Source of the DNA: Deinandra increscens subsp. villosa
Taxonomy: Eukaryota > Streptophyta > Magnoliopsida > Asterales > Asteraceae
Direction: 5' to 3'
Assembly (NCBI GenBank): GCA_039602395.1
Contig: JBCNJP010000012.1
Coordinates: 21,704,396 to 21,768,395, forward strand
DNA: 64,000 bases
The notes beneath the pieces were generated by a model. The model did no database searches. It was given only the letters and a program-made list of their open reading frames with translations, and had not been told where the DNA came from. Made by a program: the position numbers and the translations under genes. Below are positions 13,090 through 24,755 of the stretch, piece after piece (the stretch's first letter is position 1; each line of letters opens with the position of its first letter).

Positions 13090-13170
13090 AAGGCCGGCCC
13101 AGCGGTTAGGGTGTGGGACTGTTGAACGTATGGTCGCGAGTTCGAATCTCGGCGACCTCTATTTTTTTTT
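13090..13170 (+). other. tRNA-like module C2 in LTR C
   Basis: An A box-like CGGCCCAGCGGTTAGGG at 13095-13111 and B box-like AGTTCGAATCT at 13139-13149, followed by a run of ten T. It sits about 160 bp after C1, as B2 sits after B1. Confidence 0.55.
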
Positions 13171-14240
13171 ATTTCTTTTAGTTTTGATGTTTTGGACTTG
13201 TGGTGATGTAAAAATGGATGTAAAATGCTTTTGAAAGATAATAAAACCCGTAAAAATTATATTTGGAACCACTAACACTCGTAAATCATATTTTGAGTTG
13301 TAAAACATGTTTAACTTGTTATTTTAAATTAAAATATTGTCCTAACACCTATATATATATTTATATTGGCATAAAATTTACATAAAAGGTAAAATATATA
13401 AATATATACATCTTGAGTAAATTAATATATAAACCTATGTCGTTGGATTTCTATTGAAATAACCGGACATTTTATGATAACCTTTAACATATATAAATAT
13501 ATATTGTACTTGCAAATTCGTTATTAAAACTTCTTGAACGATTAGTAAATATATATATATTATATATATATATATATATTTATTTTAGAATATTTGAACT
13601 TGGAAAATATATATCATTAATATATATTGTATTTTTTCGCGTATTTAGATAATCACTCGGATTTGGCACAAGTGGCATCCTCGACTTGTTTTGATTTCCG
13701 CGATCATTCGTTTTTGTCGTTTACGTTAGACTTAATAACCTATAGAACACACACTTATACGTTTATGCTCGTTAGGTGATTGATTGCTTGCACAAGACTC
13801 GTATTTGCTACTTGACTTAACTGTTTGTCTGGAAATTTTGCTGTGCAACCTAAGGTGAGTTTCACGGCCCCATTTTACTGTTTTAAATCCTGTTGGAGGA
13901 GATTAACATGCATGATTTACACAACTGAGATAATTAGACTTTTATATATCACTTGAAGTACTTGAAGCACACTATACAACAAAGTCCTTCTTATGGTACC
14001 GTTAGTATTAATGACGATAGCGGGAAATATATTGTAGTACTACTGGGTCTGACAAACCCCACCCGGGTCAGTCGCGCTGACACGATTGGATATCGAACGG
14101 GTGTTATATTCGTCCTAAACACAACAAGGCAAACTGCATAAACTGTAAACAACTGTTAGCTTCGGTGACCATCAACGTGCGAAGTTTCATGTATATAGCC
14201 TAGCTAGCTATTTGATATATTAGTGATTATGCTCTTACAA

Positions 14241-14425
14241 CTTGACTGTTGTTGAACAGTCAATCTTAAACTCAACTTGACTGTTGTTGAACAGTCAGTC
14301 TTAAACTCAACTTGACTGTTGTTGAACAGTCAGTCTTAAACACAACTTGACTGTTGTTGAACAGTCAATCATAAACACAACTTGAACTGTTTTTGAACAG
14401 TGGCACTACTTTCAACTTTAACTGT
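14241..14425 (+). repeat. 35-bp hairpin tandem repeat in LTR C
   Basis: About five head-to-tail units, the last degenerate. Each carries the TTGACTGTT / AACAGTCAA inverted arms with a four-base loop. The period of 35 is measured from successive CTTGA starts at 14241 and 14276. Confidence 0.8.
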
Positions 14426-14777
14426 TTTTGAACTGATAAACCTGTGAACTCACCAACCTTTGTGTTGACACTTTTTAGCATGTTATTTCTCAGGTTGCGG
14501 ATGTTCGAGTATCACGAGTACGCATGCATGAGTCTTGAAACGCTTTTAATGTCTTTGAACAAGCCACGTCACCTTGGGTGACAAAGATTTTAAATAAGTA
14601 CTTTTATTGTATTTACGCTTCCGCATTTGTAAAACTCTAATTTTATATTTTAAAGAAATATGAAACATTTTTATTAATTATTTGTCGTTTGGTGTAACTA
14701 ATAGACGGCGATCCTGGTTTGTCACGCTCCCTGCGGCGCGTTATCGCGCGTGGGATTTTTGGGGGTGTGACACTATT

Positions 14778-16185
14778 ACACCAAAGTCCAATGGACACAA
14801 CCACCGTGGTGATTCACGCAACTCCACAGTGTGTGTCCTAGGCCGGCCATCGCAAACGGTGCTCCGGTCAATCCAGTCAATCAGGTTGCGCATAGTCGTG
14901 TCTTGACATCAAGTTAAACCTATCTTACATGCACGTGATCATACGTTGTTAAATTATCCATTTTGAACTTTTCTAAATTTCACGTTTTGTGTTTACATAT
15001 GCATTTTTTAGAAGCTTACTTTGTTTAGGAGTTTACGGGTGCATGTGCTCACGGGATTGCATGTGTATGAGGTTTACGACTTCACGAGTAAATAACTCTA
15101 CATGCCTACATTTTCAAAAGTTTAATTCATGATGAAGGTTATTTTTATTTGATTCTTGATTCGTATTTGCACTATGTTCCAAATCAACAACCGCTATGCA
15201 TCGGTGTTATACGTTGCTAGCAAACATTCATTTTTATCTAAACTCATTCGCCAGAATCTTTACCTCGGTTAATGTTATTGTTGGGAACCCTATCACACTG
15301 GAATGACCTTCCAAAACTGTTTTGAGTCAACCACGTTCTTATCACAACCCTTGAGAGTCACTTGCTTCTGGAAGATTGACTTTCATTCTGGTGATGATAT
15401 CCCTATACCTGTGACATGGTTATTTCATAGTCATGTTAAACTTTCTTTTTAAACCCATGGTTGTGCACGGCCACGAGTCTATCTTGGCTAATCAAGCACT
15501 CTTGTGATATTCATGAACTCTTTTTGCAACGATTGTCTAGATAAGTTCGTTATCACCTTCATTGGCGATATTTGAACTTGTGACAACCGTCAAATATCTG
15601 TATCGGTAACCCAACCCGTTTTGATAGTTCGGATAATTTATTTTCAAGTTTAAGCGTCGGCGGTGAAAGTATTGATTTAATCTTTTAATTAAATGGGCAT
15701 GAGCAACGTGCATGATTTATGATTTCATGTGAAACTATATATTTTGTGATTTTATGTAGAACGCTCTATGTTTCTATGTGGACTTTACGTTATAATTTTA
15801 GGTGACGTTCCATAGTTTTAATTAAGTTATTATGTGAATTAAGTATGTGATATCAAATTCTATTAAAAACAGTATTTTGTAAAAAAGGTGTTATAAAAAC
15901 GGGTAACCCTAATGGTATCTTTATAGAAACAATTATTTTTGTTATATGTTGTCACGTGTTATTAAAAATGGTATTTTAAGAGTAATAAGTGTGGATTGAA
16001 TGTTATATTACAAGTTTATATACAAAGTATTAAATTGGGAGTTAATATGAATCTAACCTAAATAGAGGGGGTTAGTATGATCATTAGCCCAACATGAGGG
16101 TTTATTTGGTCGATTTAAGGAACTTCAATTACCTCCCTCGTGTTTTGAAACCGTAAATTTTATGACAATTATCTTCACTCTGTAA
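14778..16185. other. Right-arm base sequence, no gene seen
   Basis: Counterpart of 6937-8337. It contains variants of GATTTTATGTG at about 15716-15810. A short frame near 14770-14900 is open on both arms but has no recognisable domain. It ends at the target duplication CCATA (16186-16190) of LTR A. Confidence 0.5.
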
Positions 16186-16749
16186 CCATATGTCACACCT
16201 TCAAAAATCCACGTGCGGAATACCACCGTAGGGAGCGTGAGGAACCAGGATCGTCGTCTATTAGTTACACCAAACGGCCAGTAATTAATAAAAATGTTTC
16301 ATATTTCATTAAAATATTAATTCAGAGTTTTACAAATACGGAAGCTTAAATACAATAAAAATATCTAAATAAAAACATTGTCATTCAAGGTGACGTGACT
16401 CGTCCAAAGACGCTAAAAGTGTTTCAAAGACTCATGCATGCGTACTCGTGATACTCGAACATCTACAACCTGAGAAATAACATGCTAAAAGTGTCAACAC
16501 AAAGGTTGGTGAGTTCACGAGTTTAGCGGATTTTGTAACAACTTTTAACACATGAATAAATGGATTAAAACATCGATTTAATCTTTTAGAAACCCATAAT
16601 ACGGGACCTGATTCAAAATTGACTGGTTTGACGGTTTTTGGGACAGGGAACAAAAGACCAAACCACTACGACAGACTAATATAGATGTTTAATTAAATTC
16701 TGAAATGCTTCTGAATAGACAATGAATGTAGGAAACTAGGAACTCTCAG

Positions 16750-17328
16750 GGCGCGTTTAGTTGTGGAAAACAGGGGGTGTTTTCCATTTCCGTTTTTCAA
16801 GAAAACAAGGAAAACAAATAACGCGTTCAAATTGTATTTTTTAGAAAACGTTTTCCAGGAAAACAGAAAATAGTGTTTTCTAAATTTTAACTAAAAATGG
16901 AAAACACCTTTTTTACTGTTTTCTGATTTCTATTTTCGTTTTCCAAATATATACAAAAGAAAAGGGCGTTCATTTTCTAGGGTTTATACGCACAGCCCCT
17001 CGACCTCTCATCCGTTAAGAAATATTTATTATTTTAAATCTTTTATAAATGTATTGTCTTACTTTATGTGTTTTATTTTAATATATTTGTTCTTTAATTT
17101 GTCATATGTAAGGAAATCTAATGAAATGTAGAGATAGAAAACAAATAAAAAACAGTTGATTTGAACATGTTTTCTGGTTTTCTAATTTTGAAAATGAAAA
17201 TTCCATCTTTCAATTTTGAACGCGTTTTCAAAAAATTTCATGTGTTTTCTAGAGATGGAAAACTCATTTCATTTTCTAAAAAACTAGAAATGAAAAACTA
17301 GAAAACATTTTCCACAACTAAACGGCCC
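16750..17328. mobile_element. MITE-like element, 579 bp
   Basis: Terminal inverted repeats share a perfect CGTTTAGTTGTGGAAAA (17 bp), preceded by GGCG at one end and GGGC at the other. CTCAG flanks it at 16745-16749 and 17329-17333. The left arm has one CTGAG (2254-2258) at the empty site. The interior is A/T-rich with many GAAAAC blocks and no ORF. The 5-bp duplication fits neither hAT (8 bp) nor PIF/Harbinger (3 bp), so the superfamily is left open. Confidence 0.8.
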
Positions 17329-17356
17329 CTCAGATTCGGCAAATAAAACAAAAAGA

Positions 17357-17445
17357 AAAACGAAAAGGGTGGTTCTCGAACCCGCGAACTCGGCTTATAA
17401 ACCAAGAAAGAGACCACCCGGACATCAGCTGGTTTATGTCTTATT
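17357..17445 (-). other. tRNA-like module A1 in right-arm LTR A
   Basis: On minus, an A box-like GTCCGGGTGGTC is followed by B box GGTTCGAGAACC (complement at 17371-17382) and T-rich sequence. The left arm lacks about 90 bp here (about 2235-2255). Because LTRs B and C carry modules at the same relative place, loss from the left copy is more likely than gain in the right. Confidence 0.5.
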
Positions 17446-18278
17446 CAACAAGAAAATGTATAACAGGTATAGACGGGTGTCATCTTCTACATACGAAATC
17501 TCTAAACAACCAGACCACCATTGATGACCCAGATTGTTTACAGACGTGAGACGAGCAACGAAACACAACTCGATGACGAACACGATCGGAGACCCGAACC
17601 CGTTGCCGGTGGTAAGCCCTCGACGCCTCTATTGCTACTGTACTCGAGCGGAATGATGACGTAAGTGTGAAAATGGTACCAAACCTGTGGTTGAGCGACC
17701 GTGGTGGACCGAAAGTATGTCGGAGGTGCTGCGGGTTGCCGGATCTTTGTTGTGACTCTCGGAAGTTCAAGTCCGGTAATAGGGGTTCGAGAGGACTTCC
17801 AACGAGGTTCCCGTGATTTCAATGGCTCAAGAAACTATTTGGTTGGTGTTTAACTCTGGTCTCAGTCCATATTGCAGCGGCGTCGGTTGCCGGAGATGAG
17901 GAGTTCGTAACTGCCCACCGAATTCAATTGTTTACATATTCACTTTGACCATTTGGCAAGAAAGGTCCCTCGCCGAGTTATCATAAAGGGAGTTAAGTTC
18001 GGTAAATGACGGCGCCAGTCCCTCGAGGTTTGGTTGCTTTAAATGGAGTTTGAGAAATGACAAAACCAGCTCCCCAAAGTTTAAACGACATTAACCAACC
18101 CTAACAAAGTTAACGGAAAATAACTTTAACGGTGAATATACGCGTGTTGTCAAAATACATTTAACGTATAATGCTTATAGGATGCAACCCTAAATAGCCA
18201 CTTAAAATCATGAGTATAAACTCATAAATATTGAGTTCACATAAAATGACGAATCTGAAATCATAACGATACGTGCAA

Positions 18279-21200
18279 GCTAGCTTCTTGGAATATTAGG
18301 GGGCTGAACCGCTCGCTAAAACAAAAAGAGGTTCGTCATATGATGAAGGAAAATGGCCTCAGTTTGTGTGCCATTCTCGAGTCCCATGTGGAGATGGAAA
18401 ATTTGATTGTTGTCTGTAAAATAGCTTTTCGGAATTGGGAGTGGGCTTCAAATGCTTCTCATTGTAAGAAAGGCACCCGTATAATTGTGGGTTGGGATCC
18501 AAACGAGTTGGACGTTATGGTGCTTGATATGAACGATCAAGTCATGCACTTACAGATCGTTTATAAACTTTCTCCTGTTGCCTTTTATTGCTCATTCATC
18601 TATGCTCCCAATAATTATATAAGTAGGAGGGGTCTATGGAGTAATCTGGTCAAACATAAGGGCTTTGTTAATTTGCAGCCATGGGTTATCTTAGGCGACT
18701 TTAATACAACTCTTCACTTAGCTGATAAGTCTACGGGCTCCTCAAAGATCGATTCTGGTATGTGCGATTTTCAGGATTGTGTTTCGTCGCTGGAAGTTAT
18801 TGACGTGAATAGTGTTGGTCTTCATTACACATGGAACCAAAAACCTAAAGGGAAAGATGGCTTGCTGAAAAAAATTGACCGGGTTATGGTTAATAGTGAG
18901 TTTACTGATTTGCATCCTAATGCTTTTGCTATTTTCCAGCCTTATCGTATTTCCGATCACACTCCGTGTGTCCTTTGCACTCCGGCGACTACTCCTAAAA
19001 AACATAGGCCTTTTAAATTTCCTAATTTCCTGGTTTATAAGTCGGAGTTTATGGAAGTTGTGAAGAGTAATTGGCATACTAACCTGTCAGGTGTGCAACA
19101 ACTTCTCCTTACCAAGAAATTAAAAGGCTTAAAAAAGCCGTTGCGCAGAATGTTCGCCATGCAGGGCGATATCCACAAGAATGTGGGTGTGCTCCGTGGG
19201 CAGTTAGATGAAGCTCAGAAAGCTATGGACCTGAACCCGGAGAACCAGACGTTCCGTATTTGGCATACTGAATGCTTGAAACGATTTCAATCAGCTAGTT
19301 TGGATGAGGAACGATTCTTAAAGTAAAAGTCGAAAATTGATTGGTTGGCTACCGGAGATTTTAATTCTGCTTATTTTCATAAATCTCTTAAGTGCAGACA
19401 ACATAGGAACAAAATTGATGCTATTACGGATGTTAATGGTAACATGCATTTTGGTGATGCTCTTCCTGCTGCCCTCGTAAATCATTTTGAGCAGTTTATG
19501 GGGGTGGAGTCTACTCCGAACATTATGGGCCTTAATGACTTATTTGTTAAGAAGGTGAGTGCTGATGAAGCGGTTAATATGATCAAGGATGTTACGAATC
19601 AGGAAATTCATGATGCTCTTTTTTCTATGCCTGATGACAAAGCCTCAGGTCCGGATGGGTTTACTGCAACGTTTTTCAAGAAAGCTTGGTCCATTATTGG
19701 CTCTGATTTCATGGGAGCGGTTAGGGATTTTTTCGTTTCTGGTAAGCTGCTTCAGGAACTAAATCATACTTTTCTCGCTCTTATCCCCAAGGTTGACTCC
19801 CCTTCTTCGGTTACTGATTACCGGCCCATAGCCTGTTGTAATATTATATACAAGTGTATCAGTAAGATTATTGCTAATAGAATAAAAACTGGGCTGAGCC
19901 AGATCATTAGTATAAACCAATCAGCGTTTATTCCTGGGCGTAAAATTTCGGACAATATCCTTCTTACTCAGGAATTAATGCATAACTATCACAGAAATGT
20001 TGGGCCTGCTAGATGTGCGTTTAAAGTTGACATTCAAAAGGCTTATGACACTGTGAATTGGGTGTTTTTGGAGAATATTCTTATAGGTTTTGGTTACCAT
20101 GAGAAGATGGTTCGATGGATCATGAAATGCGTTACTACTGCGTCTTACTCGATTGGTATTAACGGTAATATTTTTGGATATTTTCGTGGCAAACGTGGTC
20201 TTCGCCAGGGTGACCCAATGTCTCCTTATCTGTTCACTATGGTAATGGAGATCTTGACTCTTATAATCCAGAGGAATATTGGTTCTGATTCGGTTTTCAG
20301 GTATCATCACAAATGTGCTAAACAACGTTTAGTTAACCTTTGTTTTGCTGATGACTTGTTTTTGTTTTCTCACGGAGATGTCTGCTCTACTAAGGTAATC
20401 TTACGTGCTTTACAGGACTTCACGTGTATGTCCGGCCTTGTTCCGAGTGCGGAGAAAAGTATGGCTTATTTCTGCAATGTTTCGTGTGAGATTAAATCTG
20501 CAATCCTCCATGTTATGCCGTTTGAGGAAGGCCATCTTACTGTTCGTTATTTAGGGGTGTCCCTTATTACTTCCAGACTCCGGTACACTGACTGTAATGT
20601 TCTGGTTGAACGTGTTAACACCGTATTAATAGTTGGATTAACATATTTTTATCTGCTGCTGGTCGGCTCCAATTAGTCGTCTCTGTTCTTTCTTCGATGC
20701 ATATCTATTGGTCGTTGATGTTCATTCTGCCTAGCCGTATCATCAAGGATATTGAGAACAAGATGCGTGATTTCTTATGGGGTGTTGGGACCAAGTATAA
20801 TGGTCGGGCTAAAGTGTCTTGGAAGGACTTATGTGTGCCTAAATCTGAAGGTGGCCTTGGAATTCGAAGACTTCGTGATACTAATAGAGCGATGATGGCG
20901 TCACACATTTGGAGTATTCTCTCCAAGCGTGAGTCCTTATGGGTTGATTGGGTTTATTTGTATCACTTAAGGGACCGTCATTTCTGGGACTGCCGTGTTC
21001 CTGCCATTGCTGTTGGGGTTGGAGGAAAATTCTTCAGCTTTGCCCGTTAATTCGGGCTTTTATAAGGGTTAAAGTGGGGGATGGTCATAACACTTCTGCT
21101 TGGTTTGATTCTTGGTCTGATCAAGGCCCCTTGTGTCATGGTATTACTAGACGTATGATCTATGATGCTAGACTCCTTGCTATGGATTCGGTTGCTGATG

Positions 21201-22082
21201 TTTTGGTCAAAGGGATTCCGGGTGAGTGGAATATTGTTCTTCCTGACCTTTCTCCTAGGGTTCGTGACAAAACCTTATGGGTGTCAGGTTCTTATTCTGG
21301 GGATTTTTCGGCCTCCATTGCCTGGTCATCTATTCGTACTCGTTTGCCTTTGGTTCCTTGGGCTCGGGTGGTGTGGTTTTCTCAATGTATTCCTAAGCAT
21401 GCCTTTCATTTATGGCTTATGCTGAAAAAAAGACTCCTAACCCAGGATAGGATTCTTAGTTGGGATTCTAATCGCCGTTCTCAAAACATGATGTGCTGCT
21501 TGTTATGTTACTCGGACTTCGACTCTATAGATCATTTATTCTTCCAGTGTAAGTATTCCAATATGGTGGGGATCAGTCTTCGTTCGAAGTTGGGCTTAGA
21601 GGGTGCTCCTCCTGTTTGGGATAGTATCCTTACTAGTTTGTGTGCGAGAGCTGGTTCTAGTTCTTTTGATGATGTGGTTAGTCGTATTGGGATTGCTGCA
21701 ACGGCCTATTACATGTGGCAGGAAAGGAATTTTCGTTTGTTCCGCAATCAGTGGCGTCCTCCTGACGTTTTGGCTACTATCATTCTGGGAACGATCAGAC
21801 TTCGTTTATTGTCCTTGACCTTTAAGAAGATAAATAGTGTCATTGTCAAGCTTGCTGACTGGGATATCTCTGCAACAGATGTAGCTGACAATGGAGGCTA
21901 ATCCTTTGTAATTGTCAGTTTTTGTAGTGACTTCGTTGGGTTATTTTGTCTTGTTTGGTCTTGTTCTCTTTGTTTTGTTGCTGGCTAGGAGCCTGTCCCT
22001 GTGCCTTGTTTCCTGCGTTTGTAGCTCTTGTATCCTTTTTTTCCTTTATTATAATCACCGGGGAAACACTTTCCAAAAAAAA
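18279..22082 (+). mobile_element. 5'-truncated non-LTR retrotransposon (plant L1-type LINE)
   Basis: A 3.8-kb insertion flanked by AACGATACGTGCAA at 18265-18278 and 22083-22096, a 14-bp target duplication. It ends in a short poly-A (about 22075-22082). The left arm has the empty site at 1401-1414. It starts almost exactly at the endonuclease domain, so ORF1 and the 5' UTR were lost, as expected when target-primed reverse transcription stops early. The 3' UTR (about 21905-22074) is T-rich and ends CACCGGGGAAACACTTTCC before the A run. Confidence 0.95.
18283..21901 (+). pseudogene. LINE ORF2 remnant: endonuclease, reverse transcriptase, zf-RVT
   Basis: The frame opens at 18283 with ASWNIRGLN, the start of the apurinic endonuclease fold. 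Endonuclease motifs LESHVE, LGDFNTTL and ISDHTPC keep the catalytic Glu, Asp-Asn and Asp-His. A TAA at 19324-19326 interrupts the same frame (RFLK*KSKIDWLATGDFN). Reverse transcriptase follows: DYRPIACCNIIYK, INQSAFIPGRKISDNIL, KVDIQKAYDTVNW, RGLRQGDPMSPYLF and the catalytic FADD in LCFADDLFLF. A frameshift at about 20620-20640 moves the frame to GRLQLVVSVLSSMHIYW, and another at about 21000-21030 to WGWRKILQLCPLIR. The zf-RVT domain (SIAWSSIRTRLPLVPWARVVW and the following Cys/His residues) ends at 21901. One stop and two frameshifts make it non-functional. No RNase H is seen. Confidence 0.93.
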
Positions 22083-22328
22083 AACGATACGTGCAAACCC
22101 ACATAAAATGATAGAAGCGTTAGGTGTAACCATGTGACACATTGTCACATATAATCATCGAATACGATGTTTTTATATATATATATATATATATTACATA
22201 AAATCGTAAATATAATCGTCACATAAAATGACAAAGTGTTCACATAAAATCATAGAATATGATTCACATAAAATTATAAAATATAATTGTTCAAGAATGG
22301 ACCTGAAAAGACGGATTGTAACACCATA

Positions 22329-22814
22329 GGATCTCACACACTCATATTCCGACCTCAATCTTGACCAGTTGACTTCCTGGGTCACCTTACCATTTCCAAC
22401 AATCGCCGACAACCACTGCCTCCATTGAACCCTTATGTGGTTTGATTTTCGTTTTGCAAGAACCAATGTCGTCCCTGGATTCCGATCGACAGCTAGCGCC
22501 GCTGCTCCTCCATCTGGGGTTGTTGTCGCCACTGCAACTCCGATCCTTTGGGCCGATGTCGTAGCTACGACACTCATTCGTTTGACTTCGACTAAAGGTA
22601 GGCTTTGGTTTTATATATTTTTGAATCTTTCGGTCGGGTCAAGCTTATGGGTTTTCTTGTTTGGTTGGTGATTGGGTTTTGGATTAGGGTTAATGACACG
22701 TAAATGTTGGTTAAATAGTTTTTGGTTTAATCAATTTCAACAATTTCGACAATATCTAAAGATCACCTTTGACTGTTTTTAAAGATCTTGCCGCGATCCG
22801 TCTAAGTGGGAGAT
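22329..22814 (+). other. Right-arm flank with polypurine tract
   Basis: Counterpart of 732-1214. It ends with AAGTGGGAGAT just before the LTR start TGTCGGATATTG at 22815. No recognisable protein domain. Confidence 0.5.
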
Positions 22815-23562
22815 TGTCGGATATTGTATGTCCAGACCCGATAATATCTAGAACCTGACCCGGTTATGACCGTAAGAGTTACACCAAGGACAAAGAGATT
22901 TAAACTCGCTTAAGACGTTAACCGGTTAATTACGGAAACAATGGTATTATTAGTGTTCATTTAGAATAATTAACAATTAATAATCGGGTAAATATAATTT
23001 GATATTAGTAGAATAATTCGTTAACTATATTAACGAGGTTCTTGACGGTGCGAATAATAAATACGATATTTTTTATCCGAATTTTTATTTGACAGGAATT
23101 TATGACCAGTTAGTAAAGTTGTGTTACTAACGGTACGCGTCACAAAGCTCGAAAACTTAAACGGACTAAAAGAGTTTTAAAAAGACTAGGAGTGTTTTTG
23201 GGTTTATCCTAACCAGATATAAATGTATCTGATTAGCCTAATAATAACTCTAATCAGAAACTTGCAAACCAATCCACAAGTTCTCTCCCTATCTCCTTCT
23301 CGCCGGCTCTCCCCCTCTCTCGGTCGAACCACTACCAGTTTCCACCTAGTGGCTACCGCCGACCACCACGAAGCAAGCCTGACGTCCGACCCTACCGCCG
23401 CCCTCACCGCCAGCACCCTGACGTCCGATCGCAGGCGCCACCACCGCAGGTGCTCACCGGCGCCGTCGTTGCTCCACCGTTGCCATCCGTTTTGCCATCA
23501 ACAGGCGGCGCACCACCCTACGTCGTCGCCTGCTGAGCCCAAGAACCACACCGCCGCTGTCC
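22815..23562 (+). repeat. Copia-like LTR fragment (right-arm copy), cut by CACTA
   Basis: Begins TGTCGGATATTGTATGTCC after a polypurine tract and runs through AT-rich sequence to a CT-rich GC stretch (23280-23540). It is interrupted at 23563 by the CACTA terminus. The 161-codon frame 23223-23708 crosses this junction and is proline/histidine-rich composition, so it is not taken as a gene. Confidence 0.5.
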
Positions 23563-23719
23563 CACTACGTCAAAATTCACCTTTGGCCACGGAAAAAAAC
23601 CGTGACAAAAGGTGTTTGGTCACGTTTTTTTTTTCTTTCATTCCAACCGACACCATAGGTGCCGTGACCATATGTACCCTACGGCCACGTTACAATATCA
23701 GTGGTTGAAGCCACCTATA

Positions 23720-24755
23720 AGCGTGGCTAAAGGGTACCAATATTTGTTGTTGTAATCAAACAATTCTTCAGAAAAGCGTGGCCAAAGGGTCCCAACGGCC
23801 ACATGTGTTTGGTTAACGTGACCTTTGGTATTTTATGGTCACGTATATTCGTGTTTTAGCCACATACATTATAAAAATACGTGGCCAAAGGGTTGCTGAA
23901 ATCATACATTTTGTCACAGTACGCGTGGCCAAAGGGTGGCAACGGCCACGTTAAAATATCAAAAGCGTGGCCTTTGGTATTATATGGTCATGTATATTTG
24001 TGTTTTAGCCACATATGTTATAAAAAAACGTGGCCAAATGGGTTGCTGAAATTATAATTTTTGTCCCAATACGCGTGGCCAAAGGGTGGCAACCGCCACA
24101 TTAAAATATGAATAGCGTGGCCTTTGGTATTATATGGGCACGTATATTTGTTTTTAGCCACATATGATATGAAAAAACGTGGCCAAATGGGTTGCTGAAA
24201 TAATAAATTTTGTCCCAATAAGCGTGGCCAAAGGGTGGCAACGGCCACATTAAAATATAAAAAGCGTGGCCTTTGGTATTATATGGTCACGTATATTTGT
24301 GTTTTAGCCACATATATTTGGAAAAAAAAAGTGGCTAAAGGGTAGTTGAAATCAGATATTTTGTCCCAATACGCGTGGCCAAATGGTGGCAACGGCCACG
24401 TTAAGGTATAAAAAGCGTGACCTTTGGTATTATATGGTCACGTATATTTGTGTTTTAGCCACATATATTTGGAAAAAGAAAGTGGCCAAAGGGTAGTTGA
24501 AATCATACATTTTGTCTCAATACGGGTGGCCAAAGGGTGGCAACGGCCACATTAAAATATAAAAAACGTGGCCTTTGGTATTATATGGTCACGTATATTT
24601 GTGTTTTAGCCACATATAATTGGAAAAAAAAAGTGGCCAAAGGGTAGTTGAAATCAGATAATTTATCCCCAATAAGCGTGGCCAAATGGTGGCAACGGCC
24701 ACGTTAAAATATAAAAAGTGTGGCCTTTGGTATTATATATATGGTCACATATATT
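23720..24755. repeat. CACTA subterminal tandem repeat, about 150-bp period, about 7 copies
   Basis: Successive GCGTGGCCTTTGGTATT blocks lie near 23819, 23964, 24115, 24263, 24415, 24566 and 24717, giving periods of 145-152. Each unit also has inverted GTGGCCAAAGGGT blocks. Such motif-rich subterminal arrays are known transposase-binding regions in CACTA elements; binding here is inference. Confidence 0.85.

Larger units (their letters stand above)
11666..14772 (+). mobile_element. Solo LTR C
   Basis: Starts TGTGACAATCTG and ends GGGGGTGTGACA, 3107 bp, flanked by CTATT at 11661-11665 and 14773-14777. The left arm keeps the empty site (AATAG at 8338-8342 on the other strand) with continuous flanks. 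Same family as A and B: motif repeats, CT-rich leader at 12470-12560, two tRNA-like modules, an AT-rich middle with (TA)n at about 13552-13580, and the 35-bp hairpin array. No coding region. Confidence 0.92.
16191..22323 (-). mobile_element. Solo LTR A (right-arm copy), with MITE and LINE insertions
   Basis: On plus it starts TGTCACACC at 16191 and ends GGATTGTAACA at 22323, flanked by CCATA at 16186-16190 and 22324-22328. Removing the MITE and LINE with their target duplications leaves about 1.7 kb against about 2.7 kb in the left copy. The difference is mainly one deletion at about 16520. This copy retains a tRNA-like module (17357-17445) that the left copy lacks. Confidence 0.85.
11626..23562 (-). 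repeat. Right arm of the inverted duplication
   Basis: Reverse-complement match to the left arm. It carries LTR C, the second copy of LTR A, a MITE-like element, a tRNA-like module and a LINE. Relative to the left arm about 1.1 kb is missing at about 16520, where the sequence jumps from the counterpart of 6595 to the counterpart of 2475 at a TAAAC shared by both breakpoints. At 23563 the CACTA element begins. Confidence 0.85.

Noticed and set aside
14241..14425. CRISPR-like array
   Set aside because: 35-bp units are directly tandem without spacers, in a plant LTR.
16750..17328. hAT or PIF/Harbinger assignment of the MITE
   Set aside because: The 5-bp direct repeat, confirmed by the empty site, fits neither the 8-bp nor the 3-bp duplication, so the class is left open.
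19975..20325. 116-codon minus-strand frame in the LINE
   Set aside because: Shadow of the reverse transcriptase frame on plus.
23223..23708. 161-codon plus-strand frame, proline/histidine/serine rich
   Set aside because: It crosses the junction between the Copia-like LTR and the CACTA terminus at 23563, has no domain, and reflects CT-rich leader composition.
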